From the NCBI RefSeq assembly GCF_016714275.1, contig NZ_JADJNP010000011.1:1-23865 (forward strand): a stretch of DNA of 23,865 nucleotides. The letters run 5' to 3'. Position 1 is the first letter of the stretch, and each line of letters starts with the position of its first letter. The notes under the pieces were generated by a model. It was not told where the DNA came from. It made no database searches and saw nothing but the letters and a program-made list of their open reading frames with translations. Made by a program: the position numbers and the translations under genes. The DNA is from Tessaracoccus sp. (GTDB lineage Bacteria > Actinomycetota > Actinomycetes > Propionibacteriales > Propionibacteriaceae). This document shows positions 14,608 to 23,722 of this stretch, piece after piece.

Positions 14608-15047
14608 GCGATGGCCCGCCCGTTGCGAAGGATCTTCAGCACGGTGGCCTCGACCTTCACCTTGTGCGCGTCGGGCCCGTCCGCGGCGGCGAGCTCCATC
14701 TTCTTCAGCTTGTTCACGTTGGCGCGCATGGTGATGGTGGGCTGTCCCGGCTCGGAGATGACCCACACGATCGAGCCCGCACGCTTCATGGGCGCGATGC
14801 CCTTCGAGTCGCAGTCCTGGCAGAAGCCCTCCCACGCGGAGAGGAGCAACGTCAGGCTCAGGGCGTACTTGTTGCGCCCGCGGGTGGCGCCGATCGGGTC
14901 GGCGCTCGCCCCGTATTCCTCGGCGTCCTCGGTCTCGACGGAGAAGGACACTTCCGTGTTCCCCTTCATGCGCAGGCCGTACGCGCGCACGTCGTCGCTG
15001 ACGTGCGAGTAGAGAAACCCGGGTTCGATGTCGGGAGGCAGCGGCAT
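14604..15047 (-). CDS. tail tube protein
   Basis: A 147-residue protein between the sheath and the tail chaperones, the position of the Mu gpM tube gene. It shows the alternating beta pattern of a tube protein: RAYGLRMKGNTEVSFSVETED (about 21-41), a short loop, then RNKYALSLTLLLSAWEGF and VWVISEPGQPTITMRANVNKLKKMEL, and a final KVKVEATVLKIL. In tubes the strands form a hexameric ring with a long arm for stacking, which would be the residues near 41-60. Its stop overlaps the start of the G chaperone gene. Confidence comes from position, size and pattern. Confidence 0.75.
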   Translation of the reverse strand: MPLPPDIEPGFLYSHVSDDVRAYGLRMKGNTEVSFSVETEDAEEYGASADPIGATRGRNKYALSLTLLLSAWEGFCQDCDSKGIAPMKRAGSIVWVISEPGQPTITMRANVNKLKKMELAAADGPDAHKVKVEATVLKILRNGRAIA

Positions 15048-15073
15048 AGGTCAGCCCTCGAGGATGGTGGGGG

Positions 15074-16579
15074 TCAGGCCGCCGCGGCGACGGTCGCCCC
15101 GGTGAAGCCGATGGTGAAGGAGATCGCGGTCGCGTATCCGGCGGGCTGGATCGCCGCGGTGCCGGTGAGCGTGCTCGTCGTGAGGATCGCGTCAGTGCGG
15201 TTCACGCGCGCCGAGACGCTCGACACGTGCGGCTTGCCCGAGCGGCTCTTGCTGTTTTGCAAGGCGTCGACGAGCTGCTGCGTGATGTCTTCGTCGATGT
15301 GCTGCGCCTCGGTCTCGAGGATCTTGCCGGTCGTGGAGTCGGCCAGGATCGTGTCGTCGACGTAGCGCAGGAGGCCGTTCCGGAGCACCTTCGCGCCGCG
15401 GTTGACGACGCGGAGCCGGACGACCAGCGAGTAGTCCGAGCCGACGCTGGCGAAGGTCGGGTCGCTCGCGGCGTAGAAGCCGTTTTTTCCGGCCCACGTG
15501 CGACAGGTGAGGTAGCGCTGGCCGGTCGAGCCGTTGGCGAGCCCGCCGGTCGTGCCCTCGTCGTGCTCGATCGAGAGGAGCGTCGGGAGCGGGCCGGAGT
15601 CGACGCGCGAGACCTTCTCCGAGATGTCGGCGATCGAGAGCCGCTGCAGGATGCGCCACACGACCGGGCGCCGGTAGGTGCGCTGGTCGACGACGCTCTT
15701 GATCCGGCCGTAGCCGGCACCGATGGCCATGCGCTTGTGCGCGAGCGCCTGCGCGGTGGCTCCGGTGAGGGCGGTCCGCCAGGTCGCGAGCCCCGACGAG
15801 TCGGAGGCGATGGGGCGCGGCGCCTCGAGGATGTGGAGGGTGTACTTGTAGCCGGACGCCTCGAGGGTATCGACCTTGGCCGACACCGCCGCGAAGGTGG
15901 TCGCCATCGCGGTGACGCCGAGCGCGTCGGTCGTGTCGCGTGGACGCTGCAGAACGTAGCCGATCCCGAAGTCGGTCCCGGCCGCGTACACTGCGTCCAT
16001 GCCGGCGGTGATCTGGGCGTCGCTGTGCGCGGGCTGCGCGCCAGAGAAGGTGTAGACGTTGTCGGTCGCGTAGGTGCCGACCGCGAAGTTCAGCGTCACG
16101 CCGCTGTTGTCCATCAGGTACGTCGCGGCCGTCACGATCGGGTTCGACCACGTCGCCGCGCTCGTGTTCGCCGAGTCGTAGTCGAGGCAGTAGCGGAAGG
16201 TCGCAGTGCCCCGCGCGCCGGCGGAGAGGATCTCGACGCGACCGACGATCTCGTCGACCGAGTTGCCGGTCAGCGTGACGGTGGGCGGCGTGGTGCCGGC
16301 GGCCACGACGGCGGAGAGAACGCCCGCGGTTGCTGCGCAGGGGACAGCCACGACCGGGCCGTGACCCGGGGTCGCCATGAGCTCGGCGACGAGCTGCGCG
16401 AGCGGGCCGTACCCGAGCTGCGTGATGACGTCGGAGGGCGCGGCGCCCTGGAACGTGTACAGCGTCGCGGCCGTGCCGAGGGTGCAGTACCCGTACACGA
16501 CGATCACGTTGTCGGTGGTCTCCGCCGCAACGGGAAGCTGCCCTTCGCGGAAGGTGACGGTGGCGCTACCAATGGCCAT
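15074..16579 (-). CDS. tail sheath protein with an inserted beta-sandwich domain
   Basis: A 501-residue contractile sheath protein, Mu gpL-like by position (before the tube, after terminator). The N-terminus (1-85) is a Mu-type sheath start: FREGQLPVAAETTDNVIVVYGYC, then a Gly-rich TLGTAATLYTF, and PLAQLVAELMA. Residues about 87-180 form an extra module beginning AGTTPPTVTLTGNSVD, then AGARGTATFRYCLD, and closing VTLNFAVGTYATDNVYTF. The rest (about 185-501) is the sheath core with a repeating helix/strand pattern and a C-terminal YLTCRTWAGKNGFYAASDP segment (family 'l.tvR..k.g.y...a.m'). The ATG at 16579 has GGAG about 10 bases upstream. The inserted module also occurs in two other proteins of this window. 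Confidence 0.85.
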   Translation of the reverse strand: MAIGSATVTFREGQLPVAAETTDNVIVVYGYCTLGTAATLYTFQGAAPSDVITQLGYGPLAQLVAELMATPGHGPVVAVPCAATAGVLSAVVAAGTTPPTVTLTGNSVDEIVGRVEILSAGARGTATFRYCLDYDSANTSAATWSNPIVTAATYLMDNSGVTLNFAVGTYATDNVYTFSGAQPAHSDAQITAGMDAVYAAGTDFGIGYVLQRPRDTTDALGVTAMATTFAAVSAKVDTLEASGYKYTLHILEAPRPIASDSSGLATWRTALTGATAQALAHKRMAIGAGYGRIKSVVDQRTYRRPVVWRILQRLSIADISEKVSRVDSGPLPTLLSIEHDEGTTGGLANGSTGQRYLTCRTWAGKNGFYAASDPTFASVGSDYSLVVRLRVVNRGAKVLRNGLLRYVDDTILADSTTGKILETEAQHIDEDITQQLVDALQNSKSRSGKPHVSSVSARVNRTDAILTTSTLTGTAAIQPAGYATAISFTIGFTGATVAAAA

Positions 16580-16621
16580 GATCGGGTGTCTCCGGTGGTG
16601 ACGAGAGGGAGGGGTGCGAGG

Positions 16622-17143
16622 TCAGCCCGTGGGCGGGCGCAGCGTGCCGTCGTCGGTGCCGTACGGTGACGCGGTGTCGAAGCCGACCGCGGTGACGGTC
16701 ACCGGCTCGACGCCTTCGGAGTCGATCGGCATCTCGACGAACGGGGCGAGGAACGTGCAGGTGAGGATCACGTCGGTCTTCTGCGTCGCCGGCTGCGAAC
16801 TCGACTCCGGCACGGACCACGAGTCGAGGCGGAACCCGGCTTGCTTCACGCGGCGTGCGGCCGACGCGAACCACGCGGCCATCTTCCACGCCTCGTCATG
16901 CGTCTTGGCGCGGCAGAGCACCTGCACCGTCCACTCGACGTGCGCGAGCACGCGCGGGCCCTTGCCCGTGTGCTTCGCGCCGGTGAAGGTCCCGGCCTGC
17001 GGGCTCCACTCGTAATGGACCGGCCGGCGGTTGGTGGACTGCTCGAGGAAGTAGCTCGGGATCCCGGTCTTCGTCTCGAGGAGCGCGACGACCGGATCGA
17101 AGATGTCGACCTTCGGGCCGAGGTAGTAGAGCGGATCGGCCAT
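16622..17143 (-). CDS. tail terminator / neck protein (173 aa)
   Basis: A 173-residue protein between the gpG-like and sheath genes, the slot usually filled by a tail terminator or tail completion protein. It begins MADPLYYLGPKVDIFDPVVALLE, a helix typical of terminators. It continues with TGIPSYFLEQSTNRRP, a strand LAHVEWTVQVLCRAKTHDEAWKMAAWFASAARR (about 67-99) and a beta-rich second half TQKTDVILTCTFLAPFVEMP. The strand-helix order (v.w.vqv......d.a..l) agrees with the U/gpJ-type fold. The ATG at 17143 follows a GAGGTGA ribosome-binding sequence. The exact family is not certain. Confidence 0.65.
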   Translation of the reverse strand: MADPLYYLGPKVDIFDPVVALLETKTGIPSYFLEQSTNRRPVHYEWSPQAGTFTGAKHTGKGPRVLAHVEWTVQVLCRAKTHDEAWKMAAWFASAARRVKQAGFRLDSWSVPESSSQPATQKTDVILTCTFLAPFVEMPIDSEGVEPVTVTAVGFDTASPYGTDDGTLRPPTG

Positions 17144-17147
17144 GGGA

Positions 17148-17663
17148 TCACCTCGCGCGACGAACGCCCCGCGACGTCATGAAGGACCGCCACCCGACGT
17201 TGAGCGCCTTCGCGATGACGGCGACCCACGGCTTCGGGACGGCGCCCTTGGGAGCGATGCGGCGCGGCTTGCTGCCCCATCGCTTGCGCGTCTGTCCCTT
17301 GCTCGCGTGGCTGCTCATGCTCGCGAGGAACTCGTGCGTCGACGCGGACCGCACCTTGCGCCAGCCCGAGTGCTGCGGGGCGAGGTAGGCGGGGCCGCTC
17401 ACGACGAGACGGATCTTGCCGTCCTGCACCTCGGCGCGGATCGACGCCTGCGCCGGCCAGCGGAGAGCGCGGCCGTCCTTGGTGGCGGGCCACTTGCGGC
17501 CGGACGGCGCGGTGGCCGTGGACCGAGCTCGCTCGCCGAGCTTGACGATCGTGTCGCCAGCGATGCGCGGCGCGAGCCGCTTGCTCAGGGCGCCCGTAGC
17601 GAGCGCCTGGGCCTTCGCGAGCATGGACCGAAGGCCAGCGCCGCCGGTGAGTCGGAGGCTCAC
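17148..17663 (-). CDS. phage virion morphogenesis protein, Mu gpG-like (171 aa)
   Basis: A basic 171-residue protein of the type that completes the head-tail joint. An N-terminal helix (about 10-45, MLAKAQALATGALSKRLAPR, then IAGDTIVKLGERARS) is followed by TAPSGRKWPATKDGRALRW (the family's P-G-W..l motif), a beta hairpin (IRAEVQDGKIRLVVSGPAYLAPQH, with the A.iHQ-like PQHSGW element) and, after a Lys/Arg-rich loop, RRIAPKGAVPKPWVAVIAKAL (family's iP.R.f/W). The GTG start at 17663 overlaps the previous stop (GTGA). Family position in Mu-like operons agrees. Confidence 0.7.
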   Translation of the reverse strand: MSLRLTGGAGLRSMLAKAQALATGALSKRLAPRIAGDTIVKLGERARSTATAPSGRKWPATKDGRALRWPAQASIRAEVQDGKIRLVVSGPAYLAPQHSGWRKVRSASTHEFLASMSSHASKGQTRKRWGSKPRRIAPKGAVPKPWVAVIAKALNVGWRSFMTSRGVRRAR

Positions 17664-17848
17664 GCGAGGGTGGCGGACACGGCCGCGCGCGCCGCGGTGA
17701 GATCGGCCTCGGCCTTCTCGAGCGCGACGTTCAGCTTGTTCACCTCGAGCAGCGCCTTGTCGCGCTTCTCGTTGACCTCGGCGACGACCTTGCGGGCCGC
17801 GGCGAGGGTGTCGAGGATGTTGCTTCCGGTGGGGGTCTCGTTGGCCAT
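17660..17848 (-). CDS. small coiled-coil protein (62 aa)
   Basis: A 62-residue protein starting at ATG 17848, three bases after the stop of the DUF1320-like gene (TAA at 17851). Residues about 12-60 form a single long helix with heptad spacing and alternating Lys/Glu/Leu: LDTLAAARKVVAEVNEKR, then LLEVNKLNVALEKAEADLTAA. It may be a small head-tail or neck protein, or an assembly helper for the neighbouring connector. I do not recognise a family. The stop overlaps the GTG of the gpG-like gene. Confidence 0.7.
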   Translation of the reverse strand: MANETPTGSNILDTLAAARKVVAEVNEKRDKALLEVNKLNVALEKAEADLTAARAAVSATLA

Positions 17849-17850
17849 GG

Positions 17851-18285
17851 TTACCAGCCTCGCTGCGTCTCGGTGTAGATCTCGGTGCCGGTCTTCACGT
17901 CCGTCGGCGTGGCGTCGACGAGCCCGACCGGCATCACGAAGCCGCGCGCGACCTGCTCGAGGTACGCGCGGCCGGCGGCGTCGCGGTCGCGCCACACGAA
18001 GTTGTTGGGGTCTTCGGGGTTGTGGCCGATGCGGACGCACATGACGTCCCACGCGGCCATCTTCGCCACGGCGCTCTTGATGTCGCCGCCCCACGCGGTG
18101 AGAGGCAGCTTGACGCGGCCGCTCGACTGCAGGATCGCGCCGGCCGTCTCCGTCGCCGCCGTGAGGATGGCGGTGATGGTCGAGGCTTGGATCCCGCCGG
18201 TGACCTCCTCGGAGATCCCGAGGTTGGCCAGGTCCGCGGCGGTGGCGAGGAGAACGCCGGTCGCCGTGACGTCCGTCAGCGCCAT
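17851..18285 (-). CDS. head-tail connector, DUF1320 / Mu gp36-like (144 aa)
   Basis: A 144-residue connector-type protein that would bridge head and tail at the portal. It begins with TDVTATGVLLATAADLANLGIS and has a helix with TITAILTAATETAGAILQSSGRVKLPLTAWGGDI, the 'W......A..ei...l..ry.lPl' pattern. It then has AVAKMAAWDVMCVRIGHNPEDPN and DRDAAGRAYLEQVARGFV (the 'RY..A...L..ia.G' element) leading to the C-terminal loop with VGLVDA. The gene begins 1 base after the decoration-like gene. Length fits the family (about 140). Confidence 0.75.
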   Translation of the reverse strand: MALTDVTATGVLLATAADLANLGISEEVTGGIQASTITAILTAATETAGAILQSSGRVKLPLTAWGGDIKSAVAKMAAWDVMCVRIGHNPEDPNNFVWRDRDAAGRAYLEQVARGFVMPVGLVDATPTDVKTGTEIYTETQRGW

Positions 18286-18286
18286 C

Positions 18287-19012
18287 TCAGTGGAGCCGGC
18301 CGCGGACGGTCGCGGTGATGGTCGGGCCGCCGGTGCCGCCGACGAGGCAGACCGCCTTGACGAAGCGGTCGAGGCCGGTGAACGACTTGCGCTCGTAGCC
18401 GACCGTCGAGGCCGTCCAGACGTTGTCCACGGCCGCGACGGCGTTCGCGTAGTTGATCACGACGCCCGTGTCGTTGCCGGCCGGGTCGATGACCGCGATC
18501 GTCGCCGCGGTGAGGACGCCGGCGACCCAGGTCTTGCCGCCGTCGATCGAGTAGCGGATCACGGCGGTGCCGCGAGCTCCGAGCGTGGTGCACTCGATCC
18601 GGAGGTTGACCGGGTCGACCTGCGCCGTACTGGTCAGGGTGATCGTCGGAGGCGTGGTGCCCGCCGGGGTGACCGCGCCCATGACGAGGCCGGCGAGGCC
18701 GTCGGCGCTCTTCGGGAGAGCGATGTCGGTGCGCTGCGTGAACGCGGCGGCAAGGCGCCAGTCCTTGAGCCCGTCGGGGCTCGTCATGATCGAGACGTCG
18801 AGGGTGGGGTTGGATCCGCCCTTCGCCGAGCACTCGACCGACGCGACGAGCGTGCGGAACTTGCCGACCTCCCACACCTGGCCGTCGGTGACGCCGGCGG
18901 CGAAGGTCGCCTCGGGGGCGAGCACGATGGCGGGCGCCTCGACGTGGAGGCCGGACCCGGTCTTGTACCCGTCGCCGGGCGTGGGGTAGAGAACGGAGGG
19001 AAGGGTGGGCAT
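18287..19012 (-). CDS. head decoration-like structural protein with the same inserted beta module
   Basis: A 241-residue structural protein near the capsid gene. The N-terminal part (about 55-95) and the C-terminal part (about 205-240) look like two halves of one beta domain: TLVASVECSAKGGSNPTLDV and SIMTSPDGLKDWRLAAAFTQ on one side, FTGLDRFVKAVCLVGGTGGPT and ITATVRGRL on the other. Such 'SA..G..PTLDV...TS.DG..W' plus 'LDRFVRA...GGT' pairs are common in phage decoration-type proteins. Between them (about 113-204) is a module starting AGTTPPTITLTST, then TTLGARGTAVIRYSIDGGKTW, nearly the same as in the sheath and capsid. It starts at ATG 19012. The function as head decoration is inferred. Confidence 0.7.
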   Translation of the reverse strand: MPTLPSVLYPTPGDGYKTGSGLHVEAPAIVLAPEATFAAGVTDGQVWEVGKFRTLVASVECSAKGGSNPTLDVSIMTSPDGLKDWRLAAAFTQRTDIALPKSADGLAGLVMGAVTPAGTTPPTITLTSTAQVDPVNLRIECTTLGARGTAVIRYSIDGGKTWVAGVLTAATIAVIDPAGNDTGVVINYANAVAAVDNVWTASTVGYERKSFTGLDRFVKAVCLVGGTGGPTITATVRGRLH

Positions 19013-19018
19013 GGGTCG

Positions 19019-19309
19019 TCAGCTCCCGAGGGCGGCGAGCGCCGCCTCCGCATCGCGGCGGGACAACCCGGCCGCCTTGGTCAGTTCATCGGCTCGCGCG
19101 CCGTCGACGTCCTCGGTGCACTCGTACCCAGCCGCAACGAGGAGATCGCGTCCGGGGAGGGAGGCGGGGAGCGAGGTCCCCGCGATCGCCTGCTGCTGTC
19201 CTCGAGCGATGTACCAGATCGCATCCTCACCACGCTGGCGCGCAGTGAGGGCGATCAGGAGGTACTGACGTCGAGGGTGGCACGCGGGCGCGAAGACCCG
19301 CGTGGTCAC
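19019..19309 (-). CDS. small hypothetical protein next to capsid (96 aa)
   Basis: A 96-residue protein starting at GTG 19309, three bases after the frame-corrected capsid stop (19313). The N-terminus is basic and mixed (ACHPRRQYLLIALTARQRG). The C-terminal third (LVAAGYECTEDVDGARADEL then AAGLSRRDAEAALAALGS) resembles a helix-hairpin-helix-like segment, used for nucleic-acid or protein contact. No membrane segment is visible. It may be a head completion or portal-proximal protein, by position only. The tight spacing to the capsid stop argues that both reading frames are right. Confidence 0.65.
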   Translation of the reverse strand: MTTRVFAPACHPRRQYLLIALTARQRGEDAIWYIARGQQQAIAGTSLPASLPGRDLLVAAGYECTEDVDGARADELTKAAGLSRRDAEAALAALGS

Positions 19310-19312
19310 GGA

Positions 19313-20627
<1,315 letters not shown>

Positions 20628-20663
20628 GGCGGTCGTTGCTCCTCTGGACGTAGGCGTGCGGAA

Positions 20664-20691
20664 CCGCGCCGCGCGCCTGTGCGCGCCGCGG
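20664..20691 (-). other. GC-rich inverted repeat between protease/scaffold and capsid genes
   Basis: Two arms, around a CTGT loop at 20677-20680, pair for six bases, then one mismatch, then three more. It lies in the only larger intergenic gap of the head genes (20628-20714). No T-run follows it, so it is not a classical terminator. It could be an RNA stability or processing element that raises capsid expression. In such GC-rich DNA it may also be chance. Confidence 0.3.
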
Positions 20692-20714
20692 AGGAAGGCG
20701 TGGCGTGATGTGGA

Positions 20715-21455
20715 TCAGGCGACGTTGCTGTTGGCGGCGGCCTTGCTGGCCGTGTGCGCCGCGTGCATCTGCTCGGCGAGCTTCGCGTCTTCGAGGAAGA
20801 CGGCGTGCTTCTCGTTCGTCGTCATCTCGCCCCACGACTTGCCGTTGTGGGTGAGCGCGGGCGAGAAGGGTTCCTTGCGGGCCGGCTGTTTGCTCGCGGT
20901 CGGCATGAGGCGCGGCATCGCGGCGATCAGCGCGGTGACGCCGTCGAGCGAGCGCGCGGCGAGGGTGCGCAGCGGGGCCTCCATCGCTGGCGAGATCTTG
21001 CGCGACGCCTTGGCGCCGGCGATCAGCGCGTCGATGCGAGCGCGGGTCGTCGCGCGGTGCTGCGTCGTGGCCTTGGTCGCGAGCGCAGCGCGGAGCTTGC
21101 GGATCTCGGCGGCCTGCGTGCGGATGGTCGACGCCTGCGGGTCGGCCGGGTCGTCCTCGGCTGCGGGCTCGTCCTCGTCGGACGCCTCGTCGGACGCGCT
21201 CGCGGACTCGAGGTCGCCCTCGGTCGCGTAGGCGAACTCGCCGCCCGGCTCGTCGGTGAATTCGAGCCCGTAGTGCGGGCCGTTCTTCACGCTCGTGATG
21301 TTGGCGGGACGGTCGCCGTAGATCACCGCGTCGCCCTCGGCGAAGGCGGGGCTCGCGGGCTCGTCGCCGTCCGGCTCGACCGCGGGTTCGCTGGCGGGGG
21401 GCATGTCGTCCTCGGCCTTGTTCGTGGCGATGGTGCGGGCGAGCTTGGTGGCCAT
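20715..21455 (-). CDS. internal-start scaffold protein (246 aa), nested in protease gene
   Basis: Within the protease gene, Met290 (ATG at 21455) is preceded by GGAG with 9 bases between. It follows a Thr-rich linker, TTTTTVTTPETAH, which looks like a boundary between domains. A product starting here would contain only the acidic and helical C-terminal part of 246 residues, the expected form of a scaffold (as lambda Nu3 and Mu gpZ). About residues 330-372 of the parent contain a small beta-rich stretch (GDAVIYGDRPANITSVK, then YGLEFTDEPGGEF), then an acidic Ser/Asp/Glu-rich run and a helix. The nesting is inferred from the motif plus the position directly before the capsid gene. Confidence 0.55.
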   Translation of the reverse strand: MATKLARTIATNKAEDDMPPASEPAVEPDGDEPASPAFAEGDAVIYGDRPANITSVKNGPHYGLEFTDEPGGEFAYATEGDLESASASDEASDEDEPAAEDDPADPQASTIRTQAAEIRKLRAALATKATTQHRATTRARIDALIAGAKASRKISPAMEAPLRTLAARSLDGVTALIAAMPRLMPTASKQPARKEPFSPALTHNGKSWGEMTTNEKHAVFLEDAKLAEQMHAAHTASKAAANSNVA

Positions 21456-22322
21456 GTGCGCGGTCTCCGGGGTGGTGACAGTGGTGGTAGTGGTCAGGCG
21501 GGGCCCGCCGAGTTCCGGCTGCGCGCCCGAGGTCTCGGCGATGACGGCCTCGAAGGACGAGAGCCCGTCGGCCATGCCGGCCTTCACCGCGTCGGCGCCG
21601 ATCAGGCATCCGCCGCGGCCGAACCGCTCGAGCACGACGTCGGCTCCGACGCCGCGGTAGAGAGCGACGCGCGAGACGAAGACATCGGCGAGCGAGTCGA
21701 CCTCGCCCTGCACGACGGCGCGGCCGCCCTCGGTGCTGATGTCGGGCCGCTTGTTCGGCGACTGCGACGACACGATCTCGATGTCCTTCGCGCTCGAGGC
21801 GTTCGGGTTCGGCATCGCGCGGACCACGCCGATCGAGCCGACGGCCGCGGTGTCGTTGACGTAGATCTTGTCGCAGGCCGCGGCGATCCAGTAGGCCGCG
21901 CTCGCGCCGGTGCCGCCCACGTACGCGACGATCGGCTTGCGACCGCGCGCGGCGTAGATCATCGCAGCCAGCTCGGAGATGCCGTTGGCCTCACCGCCAG
22001 GCGAGTCGATGTCGAGGACGATGGCCTTGACCTCGTCGGCATCGAGCGAGAGGTGCAAGTCGGTGGCGAGCACCTGCACGCTGGTCGCGCCGGAGACCTG
22101 CGAGAACAGGTTGGCTCGGCGGAAGATCGGGCCGTGCACCGGGATCACCGCGACGTCGCCGCGGCGCTCGACCGCGTGCGAGTTCTCGAGCGGGCGCCCG
22201 AGCTCGGCGGCCACCGCTTCGGGGCCGGAGCCCTCGCGATTGGCGATGGTCAGGATCGTCGAGAGCCACTCCGGCGAGATGGCCCACGAGATCGCGGCGG
22301 CAAGGTGTAGCGCGCGGGTCAT
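20715..22322 (-). CDS. head maturation protease, S49/SppA-like, with C-terminal scaffold region
   Basis: A 535-residue protein: an N-terminal serine peptidase that trims head proteins and a C-terminal scaffold. The protease spans about 50-265. It has DIDSPGGEANG (104-114), the nucleophile region GGTGASAAYWIAA (136-148, Ser141) and a general base Lys191 in SPNKRPD, the order seen in S49 phage proteases. Asp/Glu-rich and Ala-rich regions follow (about 370-395), then a helix STIRTQAAEIRKLRAALA (398-415), SPAMEAPLRTLA and a Lys/His-rich end. A Thr-rich linker (277-284) precedes Met290, a probable internal start. The ATG at 22322 overlaps the portal stop (ATGA). Protease plus nested scaffold is the plan of lambda C/Nu3 and Mu I/Z. 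Confidence 0.85.
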   Translation of the reverse strand: MTRALHLAAAISWAISPEWLSTILTIANREGSGPEAVAAELGRPLENSHAVERRGDVAVIPVHGPIFRRANLFSQVSGATSVQVLATDLHLSLDADEVKAIVLDIDSPGGEANGISELAAMIYAARGRKPIVAYVGGTGASAAYWIAAACDKIYVNDTAAVGSIGVVRAMPNPNASSAKDIEIVSSQSPNKRPDISTEGGRAVVQGEVDSLADVFVSRVALYRGVGADVVLERFGRGGCLIGADAVKAGMADGLSSFEAVIAETSGAQPELGGPRLTTTTTVTTPETAHMATKLARTIATNKAEDDMPPASEPAVEPDGDEPASPAFAEGDAVIYGDRPANITSVKNGPHYGLEFTDEPGGEFAYATEGDLESASASDEASDEDEPAAEDDPADPQASTIRTQAAEIRKLRAALATKATTQHRATTRARIDALIAGAKASRKISPAMEAPLRTLAARSLDGVTALIAAMPRLMPTASKQPARKEPFSPALTHNGKSWGEMTTNEKHAVFLEDAKLAEQMHAAHTASKAAANSNVA

Positions 22323-23713
22323 TCGTCGGGGTCCTGGTCGTCGTTCGGGTCGGCGGGTTCGGCAGGCTCGATCGGAGCCGGCTCGGGGTCGGGGTCGGGC
22401 TCGGTGGCGACGGGCAGTCCCGGCGTGGGAGTGCGAGGCGGCGGGGCAGCAAGCGGGGGCAGCCCACGCTCGGCGCGGATCTCGTCGACGGTGCGGACGC
22501 CGGAGCCGATGTCGACCGCGTCGGCCTGCGCCACCGCCATCTTCGTCGCCGCGCGCGCCTTGTCGTCGTCTACGGGCGAGGTGTCCCACCACGGGGACGG
22601 CGCCAGGGTGGCGTCGCCGAAGTTGGTCTCCGTCCAGTGGACGACCGCCTGCGAGCGAAGGCACGCGGGCAGCGTCTTGCCGTCCATGCGGGTCCGGCCG
22701 TGCGCGACCTTGCCGTGGAGCGTGGCCGAGCCGATCGACCCGCCGGAGCCGGCCTGCGTCGAGAGGTTCTGGCCGAGGAGCGCGATCGCGTAGCCGTTGT
22801 CAGCCGCGTCGATCTGCGCCTTGAAATTCTCTTGCGTGCGCGCGACGGACTCGACGAGCCGAAGCGTCTGGCCGGGCTGCAGCGCGATACCGGTGTTGCG
22901 GCCGATGCCCTGGAGGTCGCCCGCGAGTTCCTTCCGCTGGGCCTCGGTGCCGGTCGACATGCCGCCCTTGGTCGGGTCGCTCTCGACGACCCACACGCCC
23001 TGCCCCAAGCGCTCCGAGTAGAAGCCCCAGTCATTGCGCGCGTAGTCCTTGAGCAGCGCCCAGCGGGACAGCGCGCGGTAGGCGCCCCACACCCACGGAC
23101 GGCTGGGCCCGTGCGGCGTGTAGAGGATCCACTGGCCGTCACCGGGAGTGATGTCGTAGCGACCCGTCGGGGCGGACCCGAGCGGAGCGCCGCCCTCGAT
23201 GGCGTCGATCGTCCACGTGTGGCGGACCGAGTCCCACGCGAGCCAGCGCGGCGACCACGTCTCAAGGCGCATCGTCCATCGGCCCGTGTCGGGGTCTTCG
23301 TCCCACACGAGTTGCCCGAGGCCGACGCCGAGCATCTGCCCCCAGGCGAGGAGCTTGCGCAGCTCGGCTTCGGGGAAGCTGGTCTCCCACTCGCTGTCGA
23401 GCGCCGCGCACACAGCTTTGCTTCGGCGCGCGTCGCCGCGCTCGATGAGCGAGAAGTCGAGGCCGAGCAGAGCGTCGGCGCGCGTCTCGAGGACCGCCTG
23501 AATGCGGTCGTCGCCGATCATCCACTCGCACAGGTCCGCGGCGATCCGGAGGTTGCCGCCGGTGGCTGCGACCTCGGCCGAGCGGATGAGCGCCGGGGTC
23601 CACGTGTAGATCGCGCGGACGCTCGGCTCGCGCAGAACGGTGACGCCCGCCTTCGGCCCGGGGACGGCGGGGAGCTCCGTCACGGAGCGCGTGGCGAAGG
23701 GGGCCGTCGGCAT
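22319..23713 (-). CDS. portal protein, Mu gp29-like (DUF935)
   Basis: A 464-residue portal that forms the DNA entry ring. The early part has TPALIRSAEVAATGGNLRIAADLCEWMIGDD (about 38-68) followed by IQAVLETRADALLGLDFSLI, the usual DUF935 opening with 'vle.R...v....w.i'. Then DSEWETSFPEAELRKLLAWGQMLGVGLGQLVWD (about 107-139), ETWSPRWLAWDSVR (150-163), WALLKDYARNDWGFYSERLGQGVWVVE (about 217-243) and LVESVARTQENFKAQIDAADNGYAIALLGQNLS (the 'q.....f..li...d..is..llGqtLt' block). The C-terminus is acidic and Pro-rich (about 435-464). ATG 23713 has AGGTGA 9 bases upstream. The following gene is the head protease, without the Mu gp30-type minor head protein between. Confidence 0.9.
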   Translation of the reverse strand: MPTAPFATRSVTELPAVPGPKAGVTVLREPSVRAIYTWTPALIRSAEVAATGGNLRIAADLCEWMIGDDRIQAVLETRADALLGLDFSLIERGDARRSKAVCAALDSEWETSFPEAELRKLLAWGQMLGVGLGQLVWDEDPDTGRWTMRLETWSPRWLAWDSVRHTWTIDAIEGGAPLGSAPTGRYDITPGDGQWILYTPHGPSRPWVWGAYRALSRWALLKDYARNDWGFYSERLGQGVWVVESDPTKGGMSTGTEAQRKELAGDLQGIGRNTGIALQPGQTLRLVESVARTQENFKAQIDAADNGYAIALLGQNLSTQAGSGGSIGSATLHGKVAHGRTRMDGKTLPACLRSQAVVHWTETNFGDATLAPSPWWDTSPVDDDKARAATKMAVAQADAVDIGSGVRTVDEIRAERGLPPLAAPPPRTPTPGLPVATEPDPDPEPAPIEPAEPADPNDDQDPDE

Positions 23714-23722
23714 GGAGGTGGG

